Shown: in pieces, positions 49,252 to 59,173 of the stretch
Layout of the letters: each line of letters begins with the position of its first letter
How positions within the stretch are numbered: the first letter of the stretch is position 1
Origin: Dactylonectria macrodidyma
Taxonomy: Eukaryota > Ascomycota > Sordariomycetes > Hypocreales > Nectriaceae
Assembly: GCA_020744425.1 (NCBI GenBank)
Contig: JAGMUV010000011.1
Span: forward strand, 1,674,001 to 1,738,000
Direction: 5' to 3'
DNA: 64,000 nt
Notes under the pieces: model-generated
The model's input: the letters and a program-made list of their open reading frames with translations, nothing else
Database searches by the model: none
What the model was told of the DNA's origin: nothing
Program-made: the position numbers and the translations under genes

Positions 49252-50212
49252 ATGATGAGCGCCAAGGAAAAGCTCTCGGTCATCGCGAACGTGGCCTTGC
49301 ACCTCATCAGGCTCGTCCAACTCGGCAGCTTGGTCATTGCGGGCTATGGGGCATGCTATCTCGTCTGGCAGCACCTCTACCACTACTGCACATGGTATAG
49401 CTGCGGCATGTTGGGCACAGATGCTGTCGCAGTCCCTATCGGCGAGGTTCTGTTCATCACTGCGGTGAGGAAATCATCCCCTTTTCCATCTCTCTCCTCT
49501 CGAGCCAAATTTGCCCAAGTATTCTAGCCAGCTATCCCAAGCGATTACTCAACAAGTTCCTCATGTACCCATTGGGGACCAGTCTACTATGCCAAGCTAA
49601 ATGCGATACAAGCCACGATAACTGACCCATTCTCACTTATAGTCCTGCCTCCTCACGTTGGAGTGGATGCTCTTCGGGGGAATCATAGTTTTTAGGGCGC
49701 AAACAGGAAAGCCATCCCCAGTCAATGCCTCGACACAATTCGCCTGCGCATGCTTCTCCTTGTTCGTCTACTCTATTGGTCTCATATCTTTTACATCTAT
49801 CTCTACGGTTCGAGCCAGTTTCCCGTACTGCTACAATATGTGGGACACCAGCCGATACGATCCGCCCGAGAAAAACTACTGCATTGTGACGCAGAATGCC
49901 GTAAGCTGCGGGCTCATCACCTGGTCAGTGGCCTTCCACCTATACTTTCCTTCCTCTTGTGAGGCTACACGTTGGCTTGTTTCCCTTAAACGACTTATTC
50001 CAGTACAGTTGAGAGCAAACTAAGGAGTCCCCATGCTGACATACCATTTTCCTCTACAAAGGATTATGACTACATTTGTCGCTATCCTCAACCTAGTCGA
50101 GTATAGAAAGGATTGTGGAGTTGGCGGGATTCAGCTCAGCAACGATACCAGGCTACCTTCAGATGCGGACGCATTGTCGATTCCAGATGTGACTACCAAC
50201 GAGTCGGCGTAG
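49252..50212 (+). CDS. Four-TM membrane protein, function unknown (214 aa)
   Basis: Exons 49252-49464, 49643-49923 and 50062-50212 give 214 aa. The introns, 178 and 138 bp, are longer than elsewhere in the window. Four hydrophobic segments: LIRLVQLGSLVIAGYGACY, LFITA joined to SCLLTLEWMLFGG, FACACFSLFVYSIGLISF, and CGLITWIMTTFVAILNLVEY. The loop between helices 3 and 4 carries two Cys and a Tyr-Trp pair (YCYNMWDTSRYD). This layout resembles MARVEL-like fungal membrane proteins. The acidic tail has N-x-T sites. Size and helix number match the protein at 40764, but no sequence identity is obvious by eye. Start 49252 or 49255 (tandem ATG). Confidence 0.72.
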
Positions 50213-50550
50213 AGGATAGTTGTATGCTTTATCACTTAAGTAGGCCGTGGGCGTCACAAATTTGTTTTAGGTTAGTTGAGGGACATGCATTACCACAGCT
50301 TACAAGATCGAGAGGCATACGTGAACGTCACGGAACGGATGCATTATGAAAGCATGACATATTCTTGCGATACTTGGAAGCTTGCCTGCGACTTCTTGTA
50401 CTAAGATTCGAGCTGGAAGCAAATGAGCATTATTGATACGTAACCCACAATCTGAAAACAAAGTGAATAGATTTATGAGAGGAACTACAGCCTAGAGCAG
50501 AAGAACTGCTGAGTAGAGATCGAACCCACCGCATAAATCGAACACGCCAC
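50213..50550. other. Convergent intergenic, no gene seen
   Basis: 338 bp between the 3' ends of the four-TM gene and the SDR gene. Nothing recognised. Confidence 0.3.
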
Positions 50551-51555
50551 CTACTTCTGTACCGCTGCCAGGGAGATATCGTATAGTGTCTTGGAGTTCT
50601 CCTCCTCGTAAGCCCACTCAGCGTGCCCGGGGTCGATCAACCCCCATCCCCTTTTTACCTGCTGGCTGATCGTATTCCTCTCCAGATATTTTCCTCCCTG
50701 GCCCTCCAACTCTCTGCTGACTGCCGCCCACACAGTAGTAGATGCTCCCTGCTCAGAGTTCATGGTTGACTTGAGCGTAGTCATGATGCCGCATTTCACG
50801 AAAGTCAGGGCATCGCGAAAATTGGGCTTCTGAAGCCCAGTCCTAATCCCTCCAGGATGGACACTCCACGCGTGTAGACCTTGTGCCCCGTATCGCCTCT
50901 CAATCTCGTTTGATGTGTAGACATTGGCCAGCTTGCTCCATCCGTATGCCACAGACGGATCGTACTTTTTCTTCTCCCGGTTGAGATCGCTGAAGTCAAT
51001 TGGAGCGTTCCTGTGCGCAGTTGATGACACGATTACGACACGAGACTGAAATTCGGCCGTTGACGAGTCCAAAAGCATCTGCCTTAGGAGCTCGAACAGA
51101 AGAAAATGTCCAAGATGGTTCGTGCCCCAGTGAAGTTCAAAGCCATCCTTGGTCTTCCCTTCGGGGACATGTCGTATTCCAGCATTCTCGATCAAGACAT
51201 TGAGCTTTTGGCTCTTTGACTTGAACTCCTCCACGCAGGAGCGAACGCTGTCGAGGGATCCCAGATCGAGCGCCAGTAGATGTACTTGGCGATTGTCAAG
51301 GATATCTCCAAGCGCATTCTTAGCCTTCTCCAGGTTGCGTGCCGTGACAAAAAGTGTGATACCCGAGGCTTTCATCGCACGAGCCGTTTCTATCCCAAGC
51401 CCAGACGAGCAGCCGGTGATGAGTGCCACTTTACCATTCAGATCTCCCTCTCTTTTTTCATCCTTGACAATTTGTAAAGCGGTAGGGCGAGCGTCGCCCG
51501 GGCCATTGGGCTTCAGATGTGCATCCGCATATCTAGAGGATTTGACTGATGCCAT
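50551..51555 (-). CDS. Short-chain dehydrogenase/reductase (retinol dehydrogenase-like)
   Basis: A single-exon 334-aa classical SDR with a ~40-residue lead. Cofactor site TGCSSGLG (residues about 48-55) preceded by KVALI; LALDLGSLDSVRSC; LIENAGIRHV; catalytic Ser in VVIVSSTAHR and YGWSKLAN (Y-x-x-x-K); SVHPGGIRTGL after the active site. The pattern matches the WW-domain-oxidoreductase/retinol-dehydrogenase-like fungal group. It catalyses an NAD(P)-dependent alcohol/ketone exchange on an unknown small molecule. There is no signal peptide. It lies directly downstream of the bZIP gene on the same strand, 0.6 kb away. Confidence 0.93.
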   Translation of the reverse strand: MASVKSSRYADAHLKPNGPGDARPTALQIVKDEKREGDLNGKVALITGCSSGLGIETARAMKASGITLFVTARNLEKAKNALGDILDNRQVHLLALDLGSLDSVRSCVEEFKSKSQKLNVLIENAGIRHVPEGKTKDGFELHWGTNHLGHFLLFELLRQMLLDSSTAEFQSRVVIVSSTAHRNAPIDFSDLNREKKKYDPSVAYGWSKLANVYTSNEIERRYGAQGLHAWSVHPGGIRTGLQKPNFRDALTFVKCGIMTTLKSTMNSEQGASTTVWAAVSRELEGQGGKYLERNTISQQVKRGWGLIDPGHAEWAYEEENSKTLYDISLAAVQK

Positions 51556-52169
51556 CGCTGCGATCGAAGGTTGAATGAATGGAGATTGTTGATGTTTGTC
51601 GGTTCAGGACTGTATTTGAGAGAAGACAAGTACTCGTTCTTGACATGAGTTGCCAGTCTTGAAGAGCGATGCGTTGACGCTTTAAATATCATTTTACACC
51701 AGGCAGGTTCTGCAGTTTCTAGGGAAATATCTCAGACTTACCGGACAAGCACCATCCAACTGAATTCACCAGACACAGCCCACTAGCAAGTGTCAGCTAC
51801 CATTACTGCTTAGGGCTAGACCATACTTCTTGCATAAAGATCATCAGATTTAGATACATCTTGCGTCATATGTGGCAGCTGTAGCGTCAGTACATTGCGG
51901 ACTTTTGGAAACGTGTTTGCATCAGCTTTCGGAGAATACTCATCGCAACTTCTTTCTACCCTTGGAAAGGCCACTGTGCCTGATAACACATACTTGTACC
52001 ACCTCCGTGCTAGCACGGATGATGACTGAAGAAGCCGAAATCAGCACACAGGTAAAGTAAAATCAGACACCACAGGAACAAGGGCCTCTTCAGAAACCAT
52101 AAAGATACAAACAACATGCTGCTTTATTCGATATGTGGTTGAAGGTTGAATCGTGTTCGATCTTGGTCC
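51556..52169. other. Intergenic, SDR promoter
   Basis: 614 bp upstream of the minus-strand SDR gene and downstream of the bZIP gene. No ORF or recognised operator. Confidence 0.3.
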
Positions 52170-53290
52170 CTAGACTTTCACTTTCAGAGGATCCTCGCCT
52201 CTAATGTCCCTCCACACGTTTGTTGCAACAAGAACGTCTCCACATCCTTGCAATAAAAACGCCCATTTCTCTGCAAACGCCTCAGTAATTTCCCAGCCAT
52301 TAATGTCCCAGGGGTCCGACCAGGATACGAGACCCGGATCGCCTGACCAAGTCTCCTTCTGCTTAGGATCGTCCGTGGCAGCCTTTTCGCCACTATCAAT
52401 GCTAGTTGGATCCAATTCTGAACCTGAATGCATCTCCTTAGGGTCACTAGGATCCAACCGAGTCACTTCTTCGCCTGCAACTTCGCCGGTACCACAAAGA
52501 CTCCCCAATGCTTCGCCAACCAAATCCATCATGAAGGCGTCTTCATCTAAACGATCTGCCTGTAGTGCCAGGATCAAGTTGTCCCGTAGACGTGGATAGG
52601 GAAAGAGATCAACCCAACCATGATGCGGGATCTGCTGTTGGATCTGTGTCGGCATCAGAGCCGGTGGCAGGGTGAAGTTGACTCCAGCTCCAGAAGCAGA
52701 CCACAGGAGCATATCCTCAGGGGAGGGGAGAGTGAATACACGGGGGAAAGCGCAGAAACGAGATGTTAGTAGAGGAATAGACGATATAATGACGTAGTTT
52801 GTCATGACAGCACGAGAAACATTGAGAGAAATGACGTGTAGAAGTTGGGCGTCCCGCGTCAAGGGGAAACAAAGGTGAGGAGGATTCCCATCCACCTCTG
52901 TAGCAGCAGCTCTTTCCATTGGTTTCATCTGCACGAATGGGCTGGAAGATCCGGAAGGACCTTTGATACCCATCGATTCAACACCGGGTTTATTCTCCAG
53001 TGTTCCGTTGAGTCTTTGTCGTCGTCCTGAATTGCGTAAAATGTCAGCAGGCCAAGCCCATAGTGGCAACGGTAGACGGCGAGCTTACGAGCCGCTCTCT
53101 GGTTTAGCCTGTTCTGCCGCTTCCTTCTCTCTTTCACATCACCCAGACTAGCCCATTCATCGTTCTCGTCTGGAACCTACAGGGGAAAAGGACACGATTA
53201 GTGTACTGTGGAACCGACCCAGAGCCTGTGGTCGCTATTACCCACCTCATCACGCACAGGCACCAGTCGAAAGATCTGATATGAGGCCAT
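52170..53290 (-). CDS. bZIP transcription factor with DUF3425 domain
   Basis: Exons 53246-53290, 53089-53176 and 52170-53026 give 329 aa; introns 69 and 62 bp. The basic region is formed across intron 2: KERRKRQNRLNQRAAR joined to RRRQRLNG, i.e. N-R-x-x-Q-R-A-A-R with the invariant Asn and Arg of fungal Yap-like bZIPs. The zipper is short or absent, as in the DUF3425 group. The C-terminal half (SRFCAFPRVFTLPSPED, HHGWVDLFPYPRLRDNLIL, SWSDPWDINGWEITEAFAEKW) is the DUF3425 domain with its 'H-x-W-x-D-x-x-P-x-P-x-x-R-D' phrase. It acts in the nucleus. It is divergent from the SDR at 53832 (541 bp between starts) and upstream of the other SDR, so it may control one or both. Confidence 0.92.
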
Positions 53291-53831
53291 GAGCGGGGTT
53301 CAATTTTCAGCTATCGTAGAATTCTGCCCCTTTGTGTTAAGCGAGGAGGGGAGTTTGTCATCGATGATGGATTGAAAGATGAAGCATTGGATTGGTATCT
53401 ATGAATGACTGACGCCTTTTGTATGAATTGGGAAAAGTTGGAACGGTGGGCCTGCTGGAGTGCTGACAAAACTAAACCCTTTTAGGCTTGGGTTATAACG
53501 CACCTAGGCTGATGCTGAATGCTAAAGCTAGAAGAGGAGGAAAGGTGGGGATGTTCAAACGCAACCCACTTGACACAGACAAGTCATCAAGCTTGCGTGT
53601 CTCATGTGTCAGGGCGAATGAACTTTCAAGTTGCTGACATACTAGTTCTTCATCAGGTCAACCAGAGGTCTGGAGAAAATGAATGAACTGAAAAATGTAG
53701 AAGCGCCGTCCTGTTGTCTCTACACATAATGCGGCATCGAGAATGATTCGATCCAATAACTCTACCATTCTTCTTTCACCAGACTCCTTGACTTGAAAAT
53801 TGTTGTCCAAAAGTGCAAAATCTCGCTTAAA
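53291..53831. promoter_or_regulatory. Shared promoter region of divergent bZIP and SDR genes
   Basis: 541 bp between two divergent starts, no ORF. It is a natural candidate for a site bound by the bZIP itself. I looked for TTAGTAA- or TGACGTCA-type palindromes and saw none that is clear. Confidence 0.4.
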
Positions 53832-54907
53832 ATGTGTTCCGTTCTCTTAGGCTTTCTGAGAAATCGTTACTCAGCACCAGCACTGCGATCTCTCGAGGCC
53901 AGCTCCATCTCAGGCAAAACCGTCCTCGTCACTGGTGCCAGCGGTGGTCTCGGCCTCGAAGCTGCCCGTCATTACGTTCGCTTGGGGGCATCACGCGTCA
54001 TTCTAGGCGTTCGGTCCAAGTCCAAGGGCGATGAGGCAAAACGAAACTTGAGCTCCAGCTTCAGTTCAGACCGACTGAAAACTTGCGCCATTGAGGTCTG
54101 GCTTGTCGACCTTGCATCCTTCGCGTCGGTTCGATCATTCGCAGACCAAGTCGCACAAAAGCTCGAGAGACTCGATATCGCAGTTCTCAACGCGGCTGTC
54201 TCCAAGGAAAAGTACTACGCCACAGTGGATGGTTGGGAGGAGGTACTACAGGTCAACGTGTTATCAACCGCTCTCCTCGCTCTTTTACTTCTACCGAAAA
54301 TGCGGCAATCAGTATCACCAGCCTGGAAACCTCGACTGAGCATAGTTGCAGCCAGAGCACATGCATCAGTTCCGGAAGGGGCATCGTGGCAGTCCGCGCC
54401 GAATTTGCTCCAAGAATTGAATCAAGAGAGTCAATTTGGAACGCCCATCGCCCGGTACAGTGTTTCCAAGCTATTGGTGGTTTACGCGGCCAGAGAGATT
54501 GCGGACCTAGCTACATCTACAGATGGCCAATGTGATGTCGTGGTCAACTATCTGTGTCCTGGAGCCTGTAAGTCAGACCTAGCCCGACACTTGGACGGCC
54601 TACCACAGAGAGCCGTGCTTTCCTTGGTACAGGCAACAATCTGCAAGACAACTGAGGAGGGGTCGAGAACCCTAGTTTATGCAAGCGTTTTGGGGGAGGA
54701 GAGTCACGGACTGTGGATTCACAATAATCAGATTGAAGAGTGAGTTCGCCAGAGCCTCGACCAAGTGACTCCAGGCAGCATTGCTGACATTTTGCCATCA
54801 GACCCGGTCATCTAGTTCTGAGCACTACGGGTCATCAGTTGCAAAAGAAGATATGGGCTGAGACACTGGAGGTGTTGAAACCATTTTATGGTGATGTCCT
54901 ACCATGA
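53832..54907 (+). CDS. Short-chain dehydrogenase/reductase
   Basis: Exons 53832-54739 and 54802-54907 (62-bp intron) give 337 aa. Marks: VLVTGASGGLGLEAARHYV (T-G-x-x-x-G-x-G cofactor site), IEVWLVDLASFASVRSFA, LDIAVLNAA, SIVAARAHASVPEG near the catalytic Ser, and YSVSKLLVVY with the Y-x-x-x-K pair; NYLCPGACKSDLAR follows. The second exon supplies LVLSTTGHQLQKKIWAETL, the conserved end of fungal proteins of this type. The usual catalytic Ser-Ser is AA/R here, so the exact Ser should be checked. The first ATG in the frame is 53832. Intracellular; substrate unknown. Confidence 0.92.
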
Positions 54908-55617
54908 GGCAATGTTGAGGCTCTTCTGGGAGCACAATGTCAATCAAGCATCCCAGGACGAAGCCTAGGAACGACAAAGCCGAAATTACTGCTGTAGAAG
55001 TAGTTCCGCCGGTAGTCTAAATATTAAATGCGATGCAACCAGTTCTGAGAATTTAGAGTGTGTGGTTTATATGCTGCACTCCACGCCTCGGGTAGGATTT
55101 ATTTCCAGTCTCACCCATGCAGACCGGACTTTCCATTGATTGGCGTAAAGGTTAAGCTGACAATGATGGTGCAGATTATGACTAGGTTATAGTCAATCAA
55201 AAGATCGGGGTAGCAAACCACACGGAGGCCTCTAGTCAAATGTCGATTGCCATCCCAGGGAGCTCCCACGTATTGTCATCCAACCAACCTTCAAAACGAA
55301 GGCAACTCCTGCCTTATATTACTAACTAGCTCAGTCATGGAAAAAAAGTGCCTGTCAATTTCACATGATTAGGCAAGCGGACTGGTCGCCGCTTATGCCC
55401 CGCCAAGCCATCTCGGGGACCACAGCAGTCAGTAATCAACAAGGGTCAGCTTGGCATTGTGACACTCTGAGAACTCAGACACTTCATTTCATTTTTATCT
55501 TCACCCATCAACTGGGAGTGCAATGAAGTAGGTTTGAAAGAAGCGAAAGAAACAGATAATGTATAATAAGAAGATGATAGACGTGAGACAGGTCGCATCG
55601 TCAAAAAGATAGAAGAT
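54908..55617. other. Intergenic, no gene seen
   Basis: 710 bp between the SDR gene and the tRNA. Nothing recognised. Confidence 0.3.
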
Positions 55618-55704
55618 TCCCCAGGACCTGGCTCGAACAGGTGACCTTTCGGTAACGAAGGTGGCAGTTACAGCCGAACGCTCTTCCAGCTGAGCTACCC
55701 GGGG
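55618..55704 (-). tRNA. tRNA-Tyr (GTA anticodon), intron-containing
   Basis: Read on minus, 87 nt. Acceptor stem CCCCGGG pairs with CCTGGGG (one G-T), discriminator A. D arm: GCTC ... GAGC with GG in the loop. Anticodon stem TTCGG / CCGAA; anticodon GTA at 55669-55671. T arm ACCTG-TTCGAGC-CAGGT is a perfect 5-bp stem. Between the base after the anticodon and the 3' half lie about 14 extra nucleotides, in the standard tRNA intron position (after base 37), as expected for eukaryotic tRNA-Tyr. Boxes A (TAGCTCAGCTGG) and B (TGTTCGAGCC) are present. Confidence 0.95.
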
Positions 55705-56860
55705 AGTAGTTCTTATTGTTGAAGGTATAAGGGATCTCATCGCAATATGAGGGAGGGTGTGACGGATGTGGCACGGTGAGAGCATCCATAAGCAACCAGG
55801 AATGGCAGGCGGAGAGCGTAGGCAGAAATAAGCTGTGACCCACTTTATTGGTCCAATCATAGTATTCCAGAACATGCTTAAAATGGTTGGTCTGGTTTGG
55901 CCGCCTCTTCTGGCATGACAGCAGAAGCAACGCGTTTGTACACCTGCGCTACCTAATTAAGGACCAGACTCAATGGATACTAATGAAAGTCGACTGATAG
56001 CATCATCGAATATCCTAGGACGCGATGCAAGTCGTGTGCATTGCGTGTTTGGCCCACTGCTGACGTGTCATGTCACACCCAGTATATAAGCCATTACTGC
56101 ACTGCGCATTAGCGGAGTGATCGTTCCCTTTTGCCATAGTGGCAAAAATGCAACATGTCACGTACCAATGCAGAACCCCCTACCCTAGACCTCTAGGAGC
56201 CACTAGTGTAATCGAACTTTCAGATTCACTCCATCAAACTGGAACAACGCTGGCTGATCACCGTCTAGCAAAAAGAACGCATTCGCTGCTCTAAAATACG
56301 AGTTGTTTTAGTTTATACATGACCAGTAGTAGTCATGCAAACTTATGTGACAATATAGTACTACAACAAGTGCTAATTACGGACATGTTGTGTTAGGTCT
56401 CTTCATAATTTAAGGATCAGAGCAGCCATTGGTTTTCAGAGAGGTTGACGGAACATATGGCTGATAGTGCATCACGCTAGTGATGATGGTATCGCTAGGA
56501 GAAGGCCGACAAACTGACAGATATGCTGTGAAGAGCTGATTTGCGGTGAGTCTAGTGTATGAATCGGCGATCCCGCCGACGTTCATCCATATCTTTGAAC
56601 TGCCACCTGGCTCTTGCTTTGACATGCATACTTGTATTCTGTTACAGTTATGCATCTACGACGTCTTATTTGCAACAAAAAGGGGTTTTCTTATTCAACA
56701 CTCCGTAAATACAAACGAATTTCCTGATTCTGTCAAATTTCAACAATATAGAAAGAGAAACAAACGCATGATCAATCAGCAGCCAAAAGAAGCTCCAGGC
56801 GTAAAGATTGCTCCAACTGATCAAGGAGGACTGATCCAAGCAGTCATGTACTGTAAGGAC
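55705..56860. other. Intergenic, no gene seen
   Basis: 1.2 kb between the tRNA and the 3' end of the mannanase gene. Only short ORFs in unrelated frames. Confidence 0.3.
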
Positions 56861-57551
56861 TTAGATAGGTGTGACGTCAACCCAGAATCTCGTGTCGTCA
56901 GTCTGATACTTGGAGGCAGAATCAATCTGGCTCTTGATCCACTCAACAGCCGTCTTGTAGGTCTTGATATCGTCAGTGTAGGGGTTTGTGAGGCCCGAGG
57001 CACCATTGCGGTGACCAGCGAACCAAACATCGTAACCATAGTACTCCTGGCAATCCCAACGTGTAGCGACATCGGCGTAAAGGTCCGAGCTAGCGAAATG
57101 TTAGGCTCTTGTAGGCAAAGGTCGACAAAAATGTTGCTTCATGAGGAAAAAGGAAACTTACTTGAGTTTGGCACCGTCATTCCATGCACTCTGACTCTTT
57201 CCAGCAAACCCGGCGCGAGAGCCGCAAACTCGCATCATGCCCCAGTTCTGTTTGAACACGCCAAAGTTGGCAGAATCAAGAGTTTTGCCATCTCCTACAT
57301 TCCTTTCAGCATTGTTTACTTAAAGTCAAAAGATAGGAGCACTTACCATAGGTGTAATCGGTACCCATGTTCTCCGTCTCCAGCATGGCGATGGCAAGGT
57401 CTAAGGTGTTTCCGCCGGCATTGAGGATAGCCTTCTTACGAGTTCCAAGCCCCGAGACAGTGTAGCTCCCTCTGCTGTCGCGGGGCTCGATCGCAATGGC
57501 GCTGGCGCCAAGGAGATGGATGCAGGCGGCGACAAATGCGGCGTACTTCAT
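56861..57551 (-). CDS. Secreted GH134-type endo-beta-1,4-mannanase
   Basis: Exons from the 5' end: 57347-57551, 57162-57294 and 56861-57089 give 188 aa; introns 52 and 72 bp. Signal peptide: MKYAAFVAACIHLLGASAIA. The mature protein reads SGLGTRKKAILNAGGNTLDL, AIAMLETENMGTDYTYG-DGK across intron 1, NFGVFKQNWGMMR, WFAGHRNGASGLTNP and DDTRFWVDV. This matches my memory of fungal GH134, a compact lysozyme-like fold that hydrolyses beta-1,4-mannan with inversion. In a characterised bacterial member the catalytic Glu and Asp are 12 residues apart; here the first Glu of LETE and the Asp of GDGK are exactly 12 apart. Only two Cys are seen. It acts outside the cell. Confidence 0.78.
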
Positions 57552-59173
57552 TTTGTTGCTTCTTAGTCGTGGTGTTTTTGAAAGATGGTAGAAGAAGACT
57601 GGTGATCCTGTTAAGAGTGAAGAGTGATGCCATGGCCTGCGGTAGTGATGATATATAAGCCCGATGAGAACTCCATTGATCTCGTATTTTGAATGATCCG
57701 TGTCCAAATCGAAACAACAGTTGCCTAGTAGAAATGACGGAGGAAGCCGACGATCCCGAGGGACCCCGGTCAAGTTCAAGTGGCGGTCGGAGCTACATTA
57801 AGGAGGGTGCTGGGTGTGTGTTGCGGAACATGCTACCCGTTCTCCTATAATAGTCAATTACCTTATTTGAATGATCAATCAATGTTTCATTCGGAGCATG
57901 GCTGCCGGTAGTGATGAATCCGTTCTTCTGCGTGGTTGCATCTTACGTGTTGAAAATGGGACGGTGTAGGCACGTCGGATGCGGCTTCAAATATATGATC
58001 ACCAAAACTAGAGGCTAGTGCACTATCCTAAGCGATGCATCGGTACATGTGACTGACAAGGGTCAATTTTGCACCCTGTGAATGCACAAACGAATTTGGA
58101 TGGGGCCTAAAAAAACCCTTCAATTAGCTGTGGTCTTTAAACCTCTAGAGCATTCCAATAGATGCAACATAATCGGGATCGTAGCTTCGCAATATGCGTA
58201 ATACTTGCTCAATTTCAATGCGTATTGGTATTTGAGACTAGTTTAGCAGCACTACCGTCCCGATATGCAATATTGTTATGATGATTGCTCACGATACTCG
58301 ATGGACTACAGAATGAGCTGTTCGCGCTATTAAGGGCGAGTTGTGGCACAAAGACATAAACACACAGTGCTTTCATACAATTTCGTCATTTTCCACTTAA
58401 TTCTTTCTCCGTTATCGATTCTAGACGGGCTCTAGACGACTAGCCCCAAGTCCCGAATGGATGCTGCCTCGGTGTAGGCTTGACTGAAGCCGTTAGTGAC
58501 GAATCTTTAGGCGCTGGCTTAGGACGTAACCTACATCGGCCACCCTTACACACTCATGAGAAACTAGGTCCGGTGAATATAATACAGCGTGTCACCTTAC
58601 CATTAGACCTGTGAATGAAGAGCCCAGAGGAATCTGCACAGACACCTGTCAGCTCTCTCCATGCTCATATCCCAGTCTATAAACTTTATTATCCAATCGA
58701 TGGCCAGGCCAAGACGGATGATAATCCTCCGTGCCCCTGATGTGGTCAAGGTAGATTCTGTTCCATTAGGAACGGATGCATCGTGAATCCTGGTTTCAGG
58801 TTAACAAGCTATGATCACCGCCCCCCTGTCATCGCCAGTTTCCTATTCAGGTTCTGATTATTTGCCTCTAGCTAGTTTAAGCGCAACGGATAAACTGATG
58901 TCTACGTAAATGATCTTCAAGGGAGCTGCCGGTTCGGAGCGTGCAGCTTCTGCTCCGACCTTCGATGAAGTCGCATCTTCGAGTATTTCGAGTCCTCCAC
59001 CAGTGAATTTTGCACCTATGAACAAGTCGATACTGGCAGTGGTTCGCTTTCTTGCTCCTGAAAGAAGTGTCGAGAAGACAAGTGTGTTATGCCGCACCAC
59101 AAGGCTGATGTATATTTCATGGTGAACATTGTGAGTTACTAATAGCTGATCGCTAATTGGTATCATGCAGAAC
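57552..59173. other. 1.6-kb intergenic
   Basis: Contains the mannanase promoter and the 3' flank of the Zn2Cys6 gene. A 116-codon minus-strand ORF at 58858-59208 overlaps the end of that gene and is discussed among the rejected items. Nothing else is supported. Confidence 0.3.
57651..57660 (-). promoter_or_regulatory. TATA box of the mannanase gene
   Basis: On minus this reads GCTTATATAT, 100 bp before the mannanase ATG, a normal distance for a TATA element with a short leader. Confidence 0.5.
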
